A program made the translations under genes and the position numbers. From positions 27,758 through 91,757 of the forward strand of contig NZ_CALSBS010000020.1 of assembly GCF_943590815.1 (NCBI RefSeq): a stretch of 64,000 nt of DNA, read 5' to 3'. Source of the stretch: Pseudocitrobacter vendiensis. Lineage in GTDB: Bacteria > Pseudomonadota > Gammaproteobacteria > Enterobacterales > Enterobacteriaceae. Positions 34,287 to 43,526 of this stretch are shown in pieces (positions within the stretch are counted from its first letter, which is position 1; every line of letters starts with the position of its first letter). A model generated the notes under the pieces. The model did no database searches and was not told the DNA's origin. It saw nothing but the letters and a program-made list of their open reading frames with translations.

Positions 34287-35141
34287 TTACGCTTCAATCG
34301 CGGCGCGCAGTTTTTTCATCGCGTTCTTTTCCAACTGACGTACACGTTCAGCGGAAACGCCGTAACGATCGGCCAGTTCCTGCAACGTCGACTTGTTGTC
34401 TTCGTCCAGCCAGCGCGCGCGGATAATGTCCTGGCTACGTTCGTCCAGACCCATCATCGCGTCAGTCAGCTTGTTGGCAGCCTGCTCTTCCCAGTTATCG
34501 TCTTCGATGCCGTCGGCAAAGTTAGACGTTTTATCCTGCAGATAAAGCACCGGCGCCATTGGCTGGCTGTCGGACTCGTCGTCGGAAGACATGTCAAAGG
34601 TCATGTCTTGTGCCGCCATACGGGATTCCATTTCACGGACATCTTTGCTGGATACGCCCAGTTCGCGCGCGACCATCTCGACTTCATCCTGGTTGAACCA
34701 GCCCAGACGCTGCTTGGTTTTACGCAGGTTAAAGAACAGCTTACGCTGTGCTTTGGTCGTTGCGACTTTCACGATACGCCAGTTACGCAGCACGTATTCG
34801 TGAATTTCCGCTTTGATCCAGTGTACGGCGAAAGAGACCAGACGCACGCCCACTTCAGGGTTGAAGCGACGAACGGCTTTCATCAGGCCGATATTACCTT
34901 CCTGAATCAAGTCCGCCTGCGGCAGGCCATAGCCCGAGTAGTTACGAGCGATATGAACAACAAAGCGCAGGTGAGACAGGATCAGCGTTTTAGCTGCTTC
35001 CAGATCGCCCTGGTAATGCAGCTTTTCAGCGAGCGCCCGCTCTTCATCAGCCGTCAACATCGGCCATGCGTTCGCAGCCCGGATGTAAGACTCCAGGTTA
35101 CCAACAGGGGCTAAAGCTAAATTTTGCATTTCTTTGGTCAT
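34287..35141 (-). CDS. rpoH: RNA polymerase sigma-32 factor (heat shock)
   Basis: Directs RNA polymerase to heat-shock promoters. 284 residues, the E. coli length. The core region 2 ([20 protein letters not shown]), the RpoH-specific box ([17 protein letters not shown], about residues 131-147) and region 4 with a C-terminal HTH ([20 protein letters not shown]) are all present. In E. coli its mRNA start region folds as a thermosensor and the protein is controlled by DnaK and FtsH; the same is expected here. A 243-bp gap to ftsX provides room for several promoters. Confidence 0.98.
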   Translation of the reverse strand: MTKEMQNLALAPVGNLESYIRAANAWPMLTADEERALAEKLHYQGDLEAAKTLILSHLRFVVHIARNYSGYGLPQADLIQEGNIGLMKAVRRFNPEVGVRLVSFAVHWIKAEIHEYVLRNWRIVKVATTKAQRKLFFNLRKTKQRLGWFNQDEVEMVARELGVSSKDVREMESRMAAQDMTFDMSSDDESDSQPMAPVLYLQDKTSNFADGIEDDNWEEQAANKLTDAMMGLDERSQDIIRARWLDEDNKSTLQELADRYGVSAERVRQLEKNAMKKLRAAIEA

Positions 35142-35335
35142 TCAATCCTCTCAATCAATATCGTCTGGCCGTTGAGCAACAACCGTGCCAGAGCTTTTGA
35201 GCAACGAGATTATCATTCACTCTTTTATCAGACAGTGATTTTATCCACAAGTTCAATGCAACACTGTGAATAGATTACGCACAAAATGTGACACTCGATA
35301 AGCGAGGGCAGGGGAAGGGTAAGAGTGGAACGTAT

Positions 35336-35364
35336 CCCCTGCTAACGGGAACTCGTAGCAGGGG
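35336..35364 (-). terminator. Hairpin downstream of ftsX
   Basis: A 9-bp perfect stem CCCCTGCTA / TAGCAGGGG with an 11-base loop begins 20 bp after the ftsX stop. There is no clear T-run after it, so it may be a weak or Rho-assisted terminator. Confidence 0.55.
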
Positions 35365-35384
35365 AAGAGTATAACAGAACTTTA

Positions 35385-36440
35385 TTACTCGGGAGTAAAT
35401 CGACGTAAATGTTGTGCGGTGGCAAGCCATGCCGCAATCCAGCCAATCATCGAGCAAACCAGCAGCAGTAACAGGCACTCATCGAAGGATAAGCCACTGA
35501 GTTCAAACTGAGTTCCGAAAACACGCGCCACTTCTGTCACCGCGGAAGAGAGCCGCATCACCAAAATTTCTGACAGAATCAGTGAAAGAAATGCGCCGGA
35601 AAAACCGAGCAGCGCGCCACCATAAAGGAACGGACGCAGGATGAAACCATCCGTTGCGCCAATCAATTTCTGCACGTTAATGGTATCGCGACGGGCAAAG
35701 ATGCTCAGGCGCACGCTGTTTCCGATGACGAGGAATACCGCCGCCACCATCAGCACGCCGATCATAGCGGATACGCGGCCCACCAGCCCGGTCAGCGACG
35801 CCAGACGTGCAAACCAGCTATCATCCATACGCACTTCGTCCACGCCATCTACCTGCGCCACACGGTCACGCAGGGTATTGAGCGAGTCAGTGCCCTGGAA
35901 ATCAAGTTTCGGTATCACCACCGCCACCGCAGGCAACGGGTTCTCTTCAAGCATATCCAGCGCCCCGCCGAAGCCGGACCAGTTGCGGAATTCACCCAAC
36001 GCTTCATCACGGGAGAGGTAGTTTACCTTCTCGACGCCCTGCTCCGCCTGCAACTGCGCGACCACGCGCGCTGCCGCATCGTCATCCAGCGTTTTTTGCA
36101 GATAGACCGTAATTTGGGGCGACGGATAATACTGAGATGCCGCCGTGTTCACGTTCTTGTAGACCATGTAGCACACGCTGGGCAGAGTCAGGGAGATGGC
36201 GATCACCATCACCGTCAGGAACGTGGCGAACGGTTTACTTTTCAGGTCCTGTAATGCGCCCTGCCAGGCATAACGCACCTGCTCATTGAACACATTCGTT
36301 TTGCGGTTAGCCGGTTTCGGTGCGGCTTTCGGGCGTTTTGGCGCGTTACGCCCACCGCCGCCTTTACCCACCGATTGGCGAATACGATCCAGCCTGCCGC
36401 CGAACTGGCGGATGTGATTCATTGCTTCGCGTTTATTCAC
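35385..36440 (-). CDS. ftsX: Cell division protein FtsX
   Basis: The integral membrane partner of FtsE at the division ring; it relays ATP hydrolysis to periplasmic murein hydrolase activation through EnvC. About 351 residues with an N-terminal cytoplasmic tail, one membrane segment (near 75-95), a periplasmic loop and three C-terminal segments. I chose the GTG at 36440 ([12 protein letters not shown]): it has GGAGG 8 bp upstream and matches the E. coli start. The ATG at 36455 would put five extra residues over that site. It overlaps ftsE by 8 nt. Confidence 0.95.
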   Translation of the reverse strand: MNKREAMNHIRQFGGRLDRIRQSVGKGGGGRNAPKRPKAAPKPANRKTNVFNEQVRYAWQGALQDLKSKPFATFLTVMVIAISLTLPSVCYMVYKNVNTAASQYYPSPQITVYLQKTLDDDAAARVVAQLQAEQGVEKVNYLSRDEALGEFRNWSGFGGALDMLEENPLPAVAVVIPKLDFQGTDSLNTLRDRVAQVDGVDEVRMDDSWFARLASLTGLVGRVSAMIGVLMVAAVFLVIGNSVRLSIFARRDTINVQKLIGATDGFILRPFLYGGALLGFSGAFLSLILSEILVMRLSSAVTEVARVFGTQFELSGLSFDECLLLLLVCSMIGWIAAWLATAQHLRRFTPE

Positions 36441-37101
36441 CCGTGTGGCCTCCATGCAAATGGCCGTCGCTCAGCGTCAGCATACGGTAAGCGCGGCTGG
36501 AGATGAGGCCCAGGTCGTGGGTCGCCATCAATACCGTTACGCCAACGCGGTTAAACTCTTCGAACAGGCGCAAAATGCCTTCCGACAACGCGTTATCGAG
36601 GTTACCCGTTGGTTCATCCGCCAGCAGAACGGCAGGTTTGTTCACCACCGCACGGGCAATACCCACGCGCTGCTGCTCACCGCCAGAAAGTTGAATCGGG
36701 AAGTTTTTCGCTTTGTCGAGCAGCCCGACTTTATCCAGTGCCGCTGAGACGCGGCGGCGGATATCATCATAGCTTGCTCCGGCAATAATCAGCGGGATCG
36801 CCACGTTATCAAACACGGTGCGGTCCATCAGCAGATGGTGATCCTGGAAAATCATGCCGATCTGGCGACGCAGGAACGGCACCTCGCGGTTTTTCAGACG
36901 GCTGATATCGTGCCCGCTGAAGTAGATTTTCCCGGCGCTGGGCCGTTCAATTCCACAGATAAGCTTCAGCAGGGTACTTTTCCCTGCGCCGGAATGGCCG
37001 GTCAGGAATGCCATCTCGCCTGGTTGCATGTGGAAGGTCACTCCCTGCAACGCTTGTCTCCCGCCGAGATAGGCTTTGCTGACGTGTTCAAAGCGAATCA
37101 T
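36433..37101 (-). CDS. ftsE: Cell division ATP-binding protein FtsE
   Basis: The ATPase of the FtsEX complex, 222 residues. Walker [10 protein letters not shown] (about 36-44), signature [15 protein letters not shown], Walker [14 protein letters not shown]. It starts 2 bp after the ftsY stop, giving the conserved ftsYEX operon. Confidence 0.97.
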   Translation of the reverse strand: MIRFEHVSKAYLGGRQALQGVTFHMQPGEMAFLTGHSGAGKSTLLKLICGIERPSAGKIYFSGHDISRLKNREVPFLRRQIGMIFQDHHLLMDRTVFDNVAIPLIIAGASYDDIRRRVSAALDKVGLLDKAKNFPIQLSGGEQQRVGIARAVVNKPAVLLADEPTGNLDNALSEGILRLFEEFNRVGVTVLMATHDLGLISSRAYRMLTLSDGHLHGGHTGE

Positions 37102-37103
37102 TG

Positions 37104-38708
37104 TTAGTCCTCTCGGGCAAAAAGTGCCTCAATAAAATCGCCCGCTTTAAACGGACGCAAGTCCTCGATACGTTCGCCGACGCCGATATAACGAATCGGA
37201 ATACCGAATTGGTCAGCCACAGAGAAGATAACCCCACCCTTCGCCGTACCGTCCAGTTTGGTGAGCGTAATCCCCGTCAGGCCAACGGCTTCATGGAACA
37301 ATTTGGCCTGGCTAATGGCGTTCTGACCGGTGCTGGCGTCAATCGTCAGCATCACTTCATGCGGAGCCTCAACGTCGAGCTTTTTCATGACACGGACAAT
37401 TTTCTTCAGTTCTTCCATCAGGTGCGATTTGTTCTGCAAACGCCCTGCGGTATCGGCGATAAGTACATCGACGTTACGCGCCTTCGCCGCCTGAATAGCA
37501 TCGAAAATCACTGATGCGGAGTCCGCGCCCGTGTGCTGCGCGACCACCGGAATATTGTTACGCTGGCCCCACACCTGAAGCTGTTCCACCGCTGCTGCGC
37601 GGAAGGTATCGCCCGCCGCCAGCATCACCGATTTGCCCTGCTGCTCGAACTGACGCGCCAGCTTACCGATGGTGGTGGTTTTACCCACGCCGTTGACGCC
37701 AACCATCAGAATGACGAACGGGGTTTTGCCTTCAATATTAAGCGGTTCATCCACTTTTGCGAGAATATCGCCCATTTCATCTTTCAGCAGGCCGTACAGG
37801 GCTTCGGCATCACGAAGCTGTTTGCGGCTGGCGCTTTCGGTCAGGCTGCTGATGATTTTACGGGTGGTTTCCACGCCGACGTCGGCAATCAACAGCTGTT
37901 CTTCCAGCTCTTCAAAAAGATCATCGTCGATTTTCTTGCCACGGAACAGACTGATAAATCCGGAACCGAGGTTTTCTTTTGTTTTCAGTAAGCTGCGCTT
38001 CAGGCGCGCGAAGAAACCTTCTTTGGTCGGTTTTTCTTGTTCCTGTTGCTCAGGCTGTTCCTGCTGCGCTTCAGTGGCTTCGTCGTCGATAGCGTTTTCT
38101 GCGGCATCTGCCGCGGCCAACGCCTGTGTGTCGAGCTCTTCATCGCTAATTACCGGCTCGTCTTCGACGAGGATTTCTTCGGCGACAGGCTCTACGGCTG
38201 CGGGCTCTTCAGCAACCGCTGTTTCTACGACAGGCTCTTCAGCAACAGGCGTTTCAACGACGGGCTCTTCAACCACCGGTTCAACAACCGCGACCTCTTC
38301 AACCCGCGGTTCGGCCTCCTGAACAGGCTCAATCACCTCTTCAACGATAACCTCTTCCGGCTGAACTTCCGGCTCAGCAATGTCTTGCGCAATCTCTTCC
38401 GGCAGCGGCAGCTCTTCATGCTCAATCACCGCTTCTGGCACGACTTCAGGCTCAACCGTCTCAACGGGCTGCGGCTTTTCGCGTTCCACAACCTCTTCGG
38501 TAACCTCAACCACCTCGGCGGCGAACGCTTCGCTCTCCTGCTGAGTGTGCTCAACAGGCGCGTCAACAATCGCTGCATCGTCCTGCGCAGGCTGCGCATC
38601 TACCGCCGCCTGTTCTTCGATTTTTTGTTCAGATTCAACGTCCTGCTGCTGTTCTTTTTGCCCAAAGCCCAGCCAGGAAAAAAAGCCACGTTTCTTCTCT
38701 TTTGCCAT
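37104..38708 (-). CDS. ftsY: Signal recognition particle receptor FtsY
   Basis: Receives SRP-ribosome complexes at the inner membrane. 534 residues, longer than the 497 of E. coli, owing to the acidic N-terminal A domain (about residues 15-235), made of degenerate repeats such as VVEEPVVETPVAEEP. The NG GTPase domain follows, with GVNGVGKTTTIGKLA (G1), DTFRAAAVEQL, DTAGRLQNK and TKLDGTAKGG. It is the first gene of ftsYEX. Confidence 0.97.
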   Translation of the reverse strand: MAKEKKRGFFSWLGFGQKEQQQDVESEQKIEEQAAVDAQPAQDDAAIVDAPVEHTQQESEAFAAEVVEVTEEVVEREKPQPVETVEPEVVPEAVIEHEELPLPEEIAQDIAEPEVQPEEVIVEEVIEPVQEAEPRVEEVAVVEPVVEEPVVETPVAEEPVVETAVAEEPAAVEPVAEEILVEDEPVISDEELDTQALAAADAAENAIDDEATEAQQEQPEQQEQEKPTKEGFFARLKRSLLKTKENLGSGFISLFRGKKIDDDLFEELEEQLLIADVGVETTRKIISSLTESASRKQLRDAEALYGLLKDEMGDILAKVDEPLNIEGKTPFVILMVGVNGVGKTTTIGKLARQFEQQGKSVMLAAGDTFRAAAVEQLQVWGQRNNIPVVAQHTGADSASVIFDAIQAAKARNVDVLIADTAGRLQNKSHLMEELKKIVRVMKKLDVEAPHEVMLTIDASTGQNAISQAKLFHEAVGLTGITLTKLDGTAKGGVIFSVADQFGIPIRYIGVGERIEDLRPFKAGDFIEALFARED

Positions 38709-38900
38709 TTGCGACTTAACTCCTCGCGGTTTATTTATGGCGCTGTTTCGCCATAACAGGGGCGAAAGCTAAAATAATGATGAAATTAGTCGGTTAGTCT
38801 ACCACTTAACGCGGCGCGCATCACCGCCTGCGGATTAAGGTTTCGCCGAAGTAAGCAGATCGTTAGAATAGCAGGCCAAAAGAGCGACCTGAGCAATAAA

Positions 38901-39497
38901 ATGAAGAAACCAACCTCTGCGGGCAGCGGCCAGATCCGGATTATCGGCGGCCAGTGGCGTGGCCGAAAATTACCGGTTCCGGACAGCCCCGGCCTGCGTC
39001 CTACCACCGATCGCGTGCGTGAAACCCTGTTTAACTGGCTGGCGCCATCCATGGTCGATGCCCAGTGTCTGGACTGCTTCGCCGGAAGCGGCGCGCTCGG
39101 GCTGGAAGCGCTCTCGCGCTATGCGGCGGGCGCAACACTGCTGGAGATGGACAAACAGGTCGCCCAGCAGTTGCAGAAAAATCTCGCCACGCTGAAGGCG
39201 AATCAGGGCAAAGTCGTGAATACGAATACGCTCTCATTCCTCAACCAGCCAGGCACGCCGCATGATATCGTTTTTGTCGATCCGCCGTTCCGTAAAGGGC
39301 TGCTCGCTGAAACGCTCACCCTGCTGGAGAACAACGGCTGGCTGGCGGACGATGCGCTTATCTACGTTGAAAGCGAAGTGGAAAATGGCCTGCCAGCGGT
39401 GCCGGTAAGCTGGGAACTACACCGTGAAAAAGTCGCCGGTCAGGTCGCATACCGCCTGTACCATCGTGAAGCACAAGGAGAAAAGGATGCTGATTAA
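38901..39497 (+). CDS. rsmD: 16S rRNA m2G966 methyltransferase
   Basis: Methylates G966 of 16S rRNA using S-adenosylmethionine. 198 residues, the E. coli length. SAM-binding block CLDCFAGSGALGLEALSRYA and catalytic motif IVFVDPPFRKG are present. It is divergent from ftsY and followed by yhhL, whose start lies 8 bases before the rsmD stop ends, so the two are likely co-translated. Confidence 0.97.
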   Translation: MKKPTSAGSGQIRIIGGQWRGRKLPVPDSPGLRPTTDRVRETLFNWLAPSMVDAQCLDCFAGSGALGLEALSRYAAGATLLEMDKQVAQQLQKNLATLKANQGKVVNTNTLSFLNQPGTPHDIVFVDPPFRKGLLAETLTLLENNGWLADDALIYVESEVENGLPAVPVSWELHREKVAGQVAYRLYHREAQGEKDAD

Positions 39498-39759
39498 TTT
39501 CGGTCGGTTACTGATGCTGTGCGTGTGGGCGTTTTTGCTGCTCAATCTTTTCCAGCCCTTCCCGCGCCCGCTGAATATTTTCGTTAACGTCGCGCTGGTG
39601 TTTATGGTGCTGATGCACGGTATGCAACTGGCGTTATTGCAGTCCACCATTCCGAAAGATGGCCCGCAGATGACCAAAGCAGAGAAGGTGCGAATCTTCC
39701 TGTTTGGCGTTTTTGAACTGCTGGTGTGGCAGAAAAAAATCACGCCGAAGAAGAAGTAA
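39487..39759 (+). CDS. yhhL: Inner membrane protein YhhL (DUF1145)
   Basis: A 90-residue protein with two or three hydrophobic segments (residues 5-25, 30-55, 65-85) and a basic C-terminal end (WQKKITPKKK). Function unknown. The ATG at 39487 has AAGGAG upstream and overlaps the rsmD 3' end; longer in-frame starts lie inside rsmD. Size and placement match E. coli YhhL. Confidence 0.9.
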   Translation: MLINFGRLLMLCVWAFLLLNLFQPFPRPLNIFVNVALVFMVLMHGMQLALLQSTIPKDGPQMTKAEKVRIFLFGVFELLVWQKKITPKKK

Positions 39760-39770
39760 TGTGCGGTTTT

Positions 39771-39850
39771 TTGCCGGATGGCGCTGACGCTTATCCGGCC
39801 TACAAATGAGTGCAAACCGTAGGTCGGGTAAGCGTAGCGCCACCCGACAT
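39771..39850. repeat. REP pair (BIME) between yhhL and yhhM
   Basis: TTGCCGGATGGCGCTGACGC with TTATCCGGCCTAC, then the inverted GTAGGTCGGGTAAGCGTAGC with GCCACCCGACAT, in the 3'-3' gap. Confidence 0.88.
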
Positions 39851-40218
39851 CACTGCCCCAAACTCTCTGCCTCAAACGTCACAAACCGCGAACCTTTATA
39901 ACTCAGCACCCCTTTATCGCCCACCGTCAGCGCATGATACTGCGCGCCGTCGAGGCGAAAATGCATCTCCAGCCCGCCCTGTTCCGGCTTAAAGCTCACG
40001 TCATAGCGCATTGAACTGCCCGCCGGGATTTCCGTTTGCTGGCGCGAGCGGCGATCGTTAAGCACTTTTTCCCGCTTGTTACTGACCGTGACGCGTTTTT
40101 GCATCAGCGGCGCAGCCTCGTTTTCCTGCTTCTCCCGCCGCTGCTGCACATAGCGAAACGACGCAGCAATCACGATAATTGCGACCACGACGACAAAAAA
40201 TAACGGCATCTTACTCAT
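39850..40218 (-). CDS. yhhM: DUF2500 protein YhhM
   Basis: A 122-residue protein with one N-terminal membrane anchor (MSKMPLFFVVVVAIIVIAAS), a basic linker (QQRREKQE) and a small beta-rich C-terminal domain. Function unknown. The start at 40218 follows the E. coli protein; the frame is also open to an ATG at 40221 and a GTG at 40224, so the true start may be one or two codons longer. Confidence 0.88.
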   Translation of the reverse strand: MSKMPLFFVVVVAIIVIAASFRYVQQRREKQENEAAPLMQKRVTVSNKREKVLNDRRSRQQTEIPAGSSMRYDVSFKPEQGGLEMHFRLDGAQYHALTVGDKGVLSYKGSRFVTFEAESLGQ

Positions 40219-40353
40219 CATCACATCTCATAGGAATTTACGGAATTCGGGCGATACGGCATGGAAGGCGATTGTCATTAGGCGCTCATGAACACTACAC
40301 TGAAGACCAAGACTACGCGTGTAATACCTAATTAATGATAACAGGGACTTAAT

Positions 40354-40980
40354 ATGCTTTGGTCGTTTATTGCTGTTTGCTTATCGGCATGGCTTTATGT
40401 CGATGCGTCCTACCGTGGCCCGGTCTGGCAGCGCTGGGTATTTAAACCGGTTACGCTCATTCTTCTTCTGTTCCTTGCCTGGCAAGCGCCGATGTTTGAG
40501 GCGATTGGCTATCTGGTGGTTGCAGGTCTGTGTGCCTCTCTGGTTGGCGATGCGCTAACGCTACTGCCGCGCCAGCGCCTGCTTTATGCCATTGGCGCAT
40601 TCTTCCTGTCGCATCTGCTGTACACCATTTGGTTTGCCAGCCAAATGACGCTCAGCATTTTCTGGCCGCTGCCGCTGGTGCTGTTAGTGATTGGCGCACT
40701 GCTGCTGGCGGTTATCTGGAGCAAACTGGAAGAGCTGCGTATCCCGGTCGCCACCTTTATCGCCATGACACTGGTCATGGTCTGGCTGGCAGGTGAACTG
40801 TGGTTCCTGCGTCCTACCAGCCCGGCGCTTTCGGGCTTCGTGGGCGCTGCTCTACTGTTGCTGGGGAATATCGTCTGGCTGGTCAGCCACTATCGCTATC
40901 GCTTCCGCGCCGATAACGCCATTTCGTCGGCCTGCTACTTCGCCGGACACTTTTTGATCGTCCGCGCACTCTATCTGTAA
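40354..40980 (+). CDS. yhhN: YhhN family (TMEM86-like) membrane protein
   Basis: A 208-residue protein with about eight hydrophobic segments. It belongs to the YhhN/TMEM86 family, whose animal members are lysoplasmalogenases; the bacterial role is not established. It lies just upstream of zntA, whose ZntR-controlled promoter begins 9 bp after the yhhN stop. Confidence 0.92.
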   Translation: MLWSFIAVCLSAWLYVDASYRGPVWQRWVFKPVTLILLLFLAWQAPMFEAIGYLVVAGLCASLVGDALTLLPRQRLLYAIGAFFLSHLLYTIWFASQMTLSIFWPLPLVLLVIGALLLAVIWSKLEELRIPVATFIAMTLVMVWLAGELWFLRPTSPALSGFVGAALLLLGNIVWLVSHYRYRFRADNAISSACYFAGHFLIVRALYL

Positions 40981-40988
40981 AATGGCTC

Positions 40989-41020
40989 TTGACTCTGGAG
41001 TCGACTCCAGAGTGTATGCT
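40989..41020 (+). promoter_or_regulatory. zntA promoter with ZntR operator
   Basis: -35 TTGACT (40989-40994) and -10 TATGCT (41015-41020) are 20 bp apart, the long spacer typical of MerR-family activators. The spacer carries the perfect palindrome CTCTGGAGTCGACTCCAGAG, identical in kind to the E. coli ZntR site. Zinc, cadmium or lead should induce it; zntR itself is not in this window. Confidence 0.95.
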
Positions 41021-41058
41021 GCGTTTAATGAAACAACGATCATTAACCGGAGGATACC

Positions 41059-43260
41059 ATGTCGACTCCAGAGACGAAGCCCGCTAAAGCGCCGCAGTTT
41101 TCCTCGCTGAAGTTTACCCCTGCACCTGCCAAAACGGACGACTGCTGCTGCGACGGCGAATGCGCGTCAACCGCCGCCGACAACCTGCCGGATGCCCGCT
41201 ACAGCTGGCTTGTCGATGGCATGGACTGCGCCGCCTGCGCCCGCAAAGTCGAAACGGCGGTAAGTCAGATCCCCGGCGTTAAACAGGTCAAAGTGCTGTT
41301 CGCCACCGAAAAGCTGCTGGTCGATGCCGATAATGACATTCGCGACCAGGTCGAACGCGCGGTCACCGCCGCCGGGTACACCCTGCGTAATGAAAACGCG
41401 CCGAAAACGGAAGAAGCGTCTTCCCGCCTGCGTGAAAACCTGCCGCTCATTTTGCTGACCCTGCTGATGGTTATCAGCTGGGGGCTCGAGCATTTCAATC
41501 ATCCTCTCGGGAACGCCGCGTTTATTGCGACGACGCTGGTCGGCCTCTATCCGGTGGCACGTCAGGCGTTACGCCTGATCAAAAGCGGTAGCTGGTTTGC
41601 TATCGAAACGCTGATGAGCGTCGCGGCTATCGGTGCGCTGTTTATTGGCGCAACGGCGGAAGCGGCGATGGTGTTGTTGCTGTTTTTGATCGGCGAACGA
41701 CTCGAAGGCTGGGCGGCGACCCGCGCGCGTCAGGGCGTGAGCGCGCTGATGGCGCTGAAACCCGACACCGCTGTGCGCGTGCGTGGCGACCAGCGTGAAA
41801 CCGTCGCGCAGCAGGATTTACGCCCTGGCGATGTGATTGAAGTAGCAGCGGGCGGACGCTTACCTGCCGACGGCACGCTGCTTTCTGCCTTTGCCAGCTT
41901 TGATGAAAGTGCCTTAACCGGTGAATCTATCCCGGTGGAACACAGTGCGGGCGAGCGCGTCAGCGCCGGGGCCACCAGCGTTGATCGCCTGGTGCAGATC
42001 ACCGTCACTTCACAGCCTGGCGACAGTGCTATCGACCGCATTCTGCGTTTAATTGAAGAAGCGGAAGAGCGCCGCGCGCCGATTGAGCGCTTTATTGACC
42101 GTTTCAGCCGCATCTACACCCCGGCGATTATGGTCGTGGCGCTGCTGGTTGCGCTGGTCCCGCCGCTGGCGTTTTCTGCGCCCTGGCTGGAGTGGATTTA
42201 TAAAGGCCTGACGCTACTGTTGATTGGCTGCCCGTGCGCGCTGGTTATCTCCACTCCGGCGGCGATTACTTCTGGCCTGGCAACCGCCGCGCGTTATGGC
42301 GCGTTGATTAAAGGCGGCGCGGCGCTGGAACAACTGGGGCGCGTGCAGCAGGTGGCATTCGATAAAACCGGCACGCTAACCGTCGGCAAACCGCAGGTGA
42401 CATCCGTTGTCGCTACCGCAGAACTCGATGAAAACAGTTTGCTGGCGCTGGCCGCCGCCGTGGAGCAAGGATCAACGCACCCGCTGGCGCAGGCGATTGT
42501 TCGCGAGGCACAGCAGCGCCAGCTAACGCTACCCGCAGCCGACGACCAGCGCACGCTGGCCGGTTCCGGTATCGAAGCCGACGTGAACGGGAAACGCATT
42601 CTGATTTGCGCGGCGGGTAAATTCCCGGCAGATGCCCATCAAGCGCAGATTGAAGAACTGGAAAAAGCCGGTAACACGGTAGTTCTGGTGACACGTGAAG
42701 AGACGCTGCTGGGCGTACTGGCACTGCGCGATACGCTGCGTGATGACGCGCGCGAAGCTATCGACACCCTGCATACGCTGGGCATTCAGGGCATTATTCT
42801 GACCGGCGATAACCCACGTGCGGCAGCGGCCATTGCGGGCGAACTGGGGCTCGATTTCCGCGCCGGGCTACTGCCGGCGGATAAAGTCACCGAAGTCACG
42901 GCGCTGAATGCGAAAGCGCCGCTGGCGATGGTCGGCGACGGTATTAACGACGCGCCGGCCATGAAAGCCTCCACCATTGGCATTGCGATGGGTAGCGGCA
43001 GCGACGTGGCGCTGGAAACTGCCGATGCTGCGTTGACGCACAACCGCTTAACCGGACTGGCGCAAATGCTGCGCCTGGCGCGGGCCACGCACGCTAACGT
43101 GCGGCAGAACATCGCCATTGCGCTGGGGTTGAAAGGCATTTTCCTCGTCACCACCCTGCTTGGCATTACCGGGTTGTGGCTGGCAGTGCTGGCGGATACC
43201 GGGGCAACGGTGCTGGTCACGCTGAACGCGCTGCGGTTGTTGCGAATGAGGCTGCGGTGA
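41059..43260 (+). CDS. zntA: Zn(2+)/Cd(2+)/Pb(2+)-exporting P-type ATPase
   Basis: An inner-membrane P1B ATPase that pumps Zn, Cd and Pb ions out of the cytoplasm. 733 residues (E. coli 732). An N-terminal Cys cluster DDCCCDGEC (about 28-36) and the metal-binding GMDCAAC (about 57-62) precede eight membrane helices. The ion site CPC lies in IGCPCALVIS, the phosphorylated Asp in FDKTGTLTVG, and the hinge motif MVGDGINDAPAM is present. It is controlled by the ZntR promoter directly upstream. Confidence 0.98.
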   Translation: MSTPETKPAKAPQFSSLKFTPAPAKTDDCCCDGECASTAADNLPDARYSWLVDGMDCAACARKVETAVSQIPGVKQVKVLFATEKLLVDADNDIRDQVERAVTAAGYTLRNENAPKTEEASSRLRENLPLILLTLLMVISWGLEHFNHPLGNAAFIATTLVGLYPVARQALRLIKSGSWFAIETLMSVAAIGALFIGATAEAAMVLLLFLIGERLEGWAATRARQGVSALMALKPDTAVRVRGDQRETVAQQDLRPGDVIEVAAGGRLPADGTLLSAFASFDESALTGESIPVEHSAGERVSAGATSVDRLVQITVTSQPGDSAIDRILRLIEEAEERRAPIERFIDRFSRIYTPAIMVVALLVALVPPLAFSAPWLEWIYKGLTLLLIGCPCALVISTPAAITSGLATAARYGALIKGGAALEQLGRVQQVAFDKTGTLTVGKPQVTSVVATAELDENSLLALAAAVEQGSTHPLAQAIVREAQQRQLTLPAADDQRTLAGSGIEADVNGKRILICAAGKFPADAHQAQIEELEKAGNTVVLVTREETLLGVLALRDTLRDDAREAIDTLHTLGIQGIILTGDNPRAAAAIAGELGLDFRAGLLPADKVTEVTALNAKAPLAMVGDGINDAPAMKASTIGIAMGSGSDVALETADAALTHNRLTGLAQMLRLARATHANVRQNIAIALGLKGIFLVTTLLGITGLWLAVLADTGATVLVTLNALRLLRMRLR

Positions 43261-43264
43261 TGGG

Positions 43265-43512
43265 TTTGCCGGATGGCGGCTGCGCCTTATCCGGCCTACG
43301 AGAACATGCGAACGTCAATGAGTGCGGTGGCGGAGTTTGCCGGATGCGGCTGCGCCTTATCCGGCCTACGAAAACATGCGAGCGTCAATGAGTGCGGTGC
43401 CGGGGTTTGCCGGATGCGGCTGCGCCTTATCCGGCCTACGGTAAGATTGCGGCGTGGGATTAACATCGCCAATACATTCGTAGGCCGGATAAGCGAAGCG
43501 CCATCCGGCAAC
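43265..43512. repeat. Tandem REP array (three 70-71 bp units plus an inverted unit)
   Basis: Near-identical units start at 43265, 43336 and 43406, each TTTGCCGGATG(G)CGGCTG then CGCCTTATCCGGCCTAC plus a spacer with ACATGCGAACGTCAATGAGTG-like sequence. An inverted REP follows at about 43480-43511 (GTAGGCCGGATAAGCGAAGC). It fills the 3'-3' gap between zntA and the TRAP genes. Confidence 0.92.
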
Positions 43513-43526
43513 AACGCGCATCAAAC

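Noticed and set aside
43265..43512. Regularly spaced repeats that could suggest a CRISPR array
   Set aside because: The units are REP sequences with near-identical spacers, 70-71 bp period, three copies and no cas genes.
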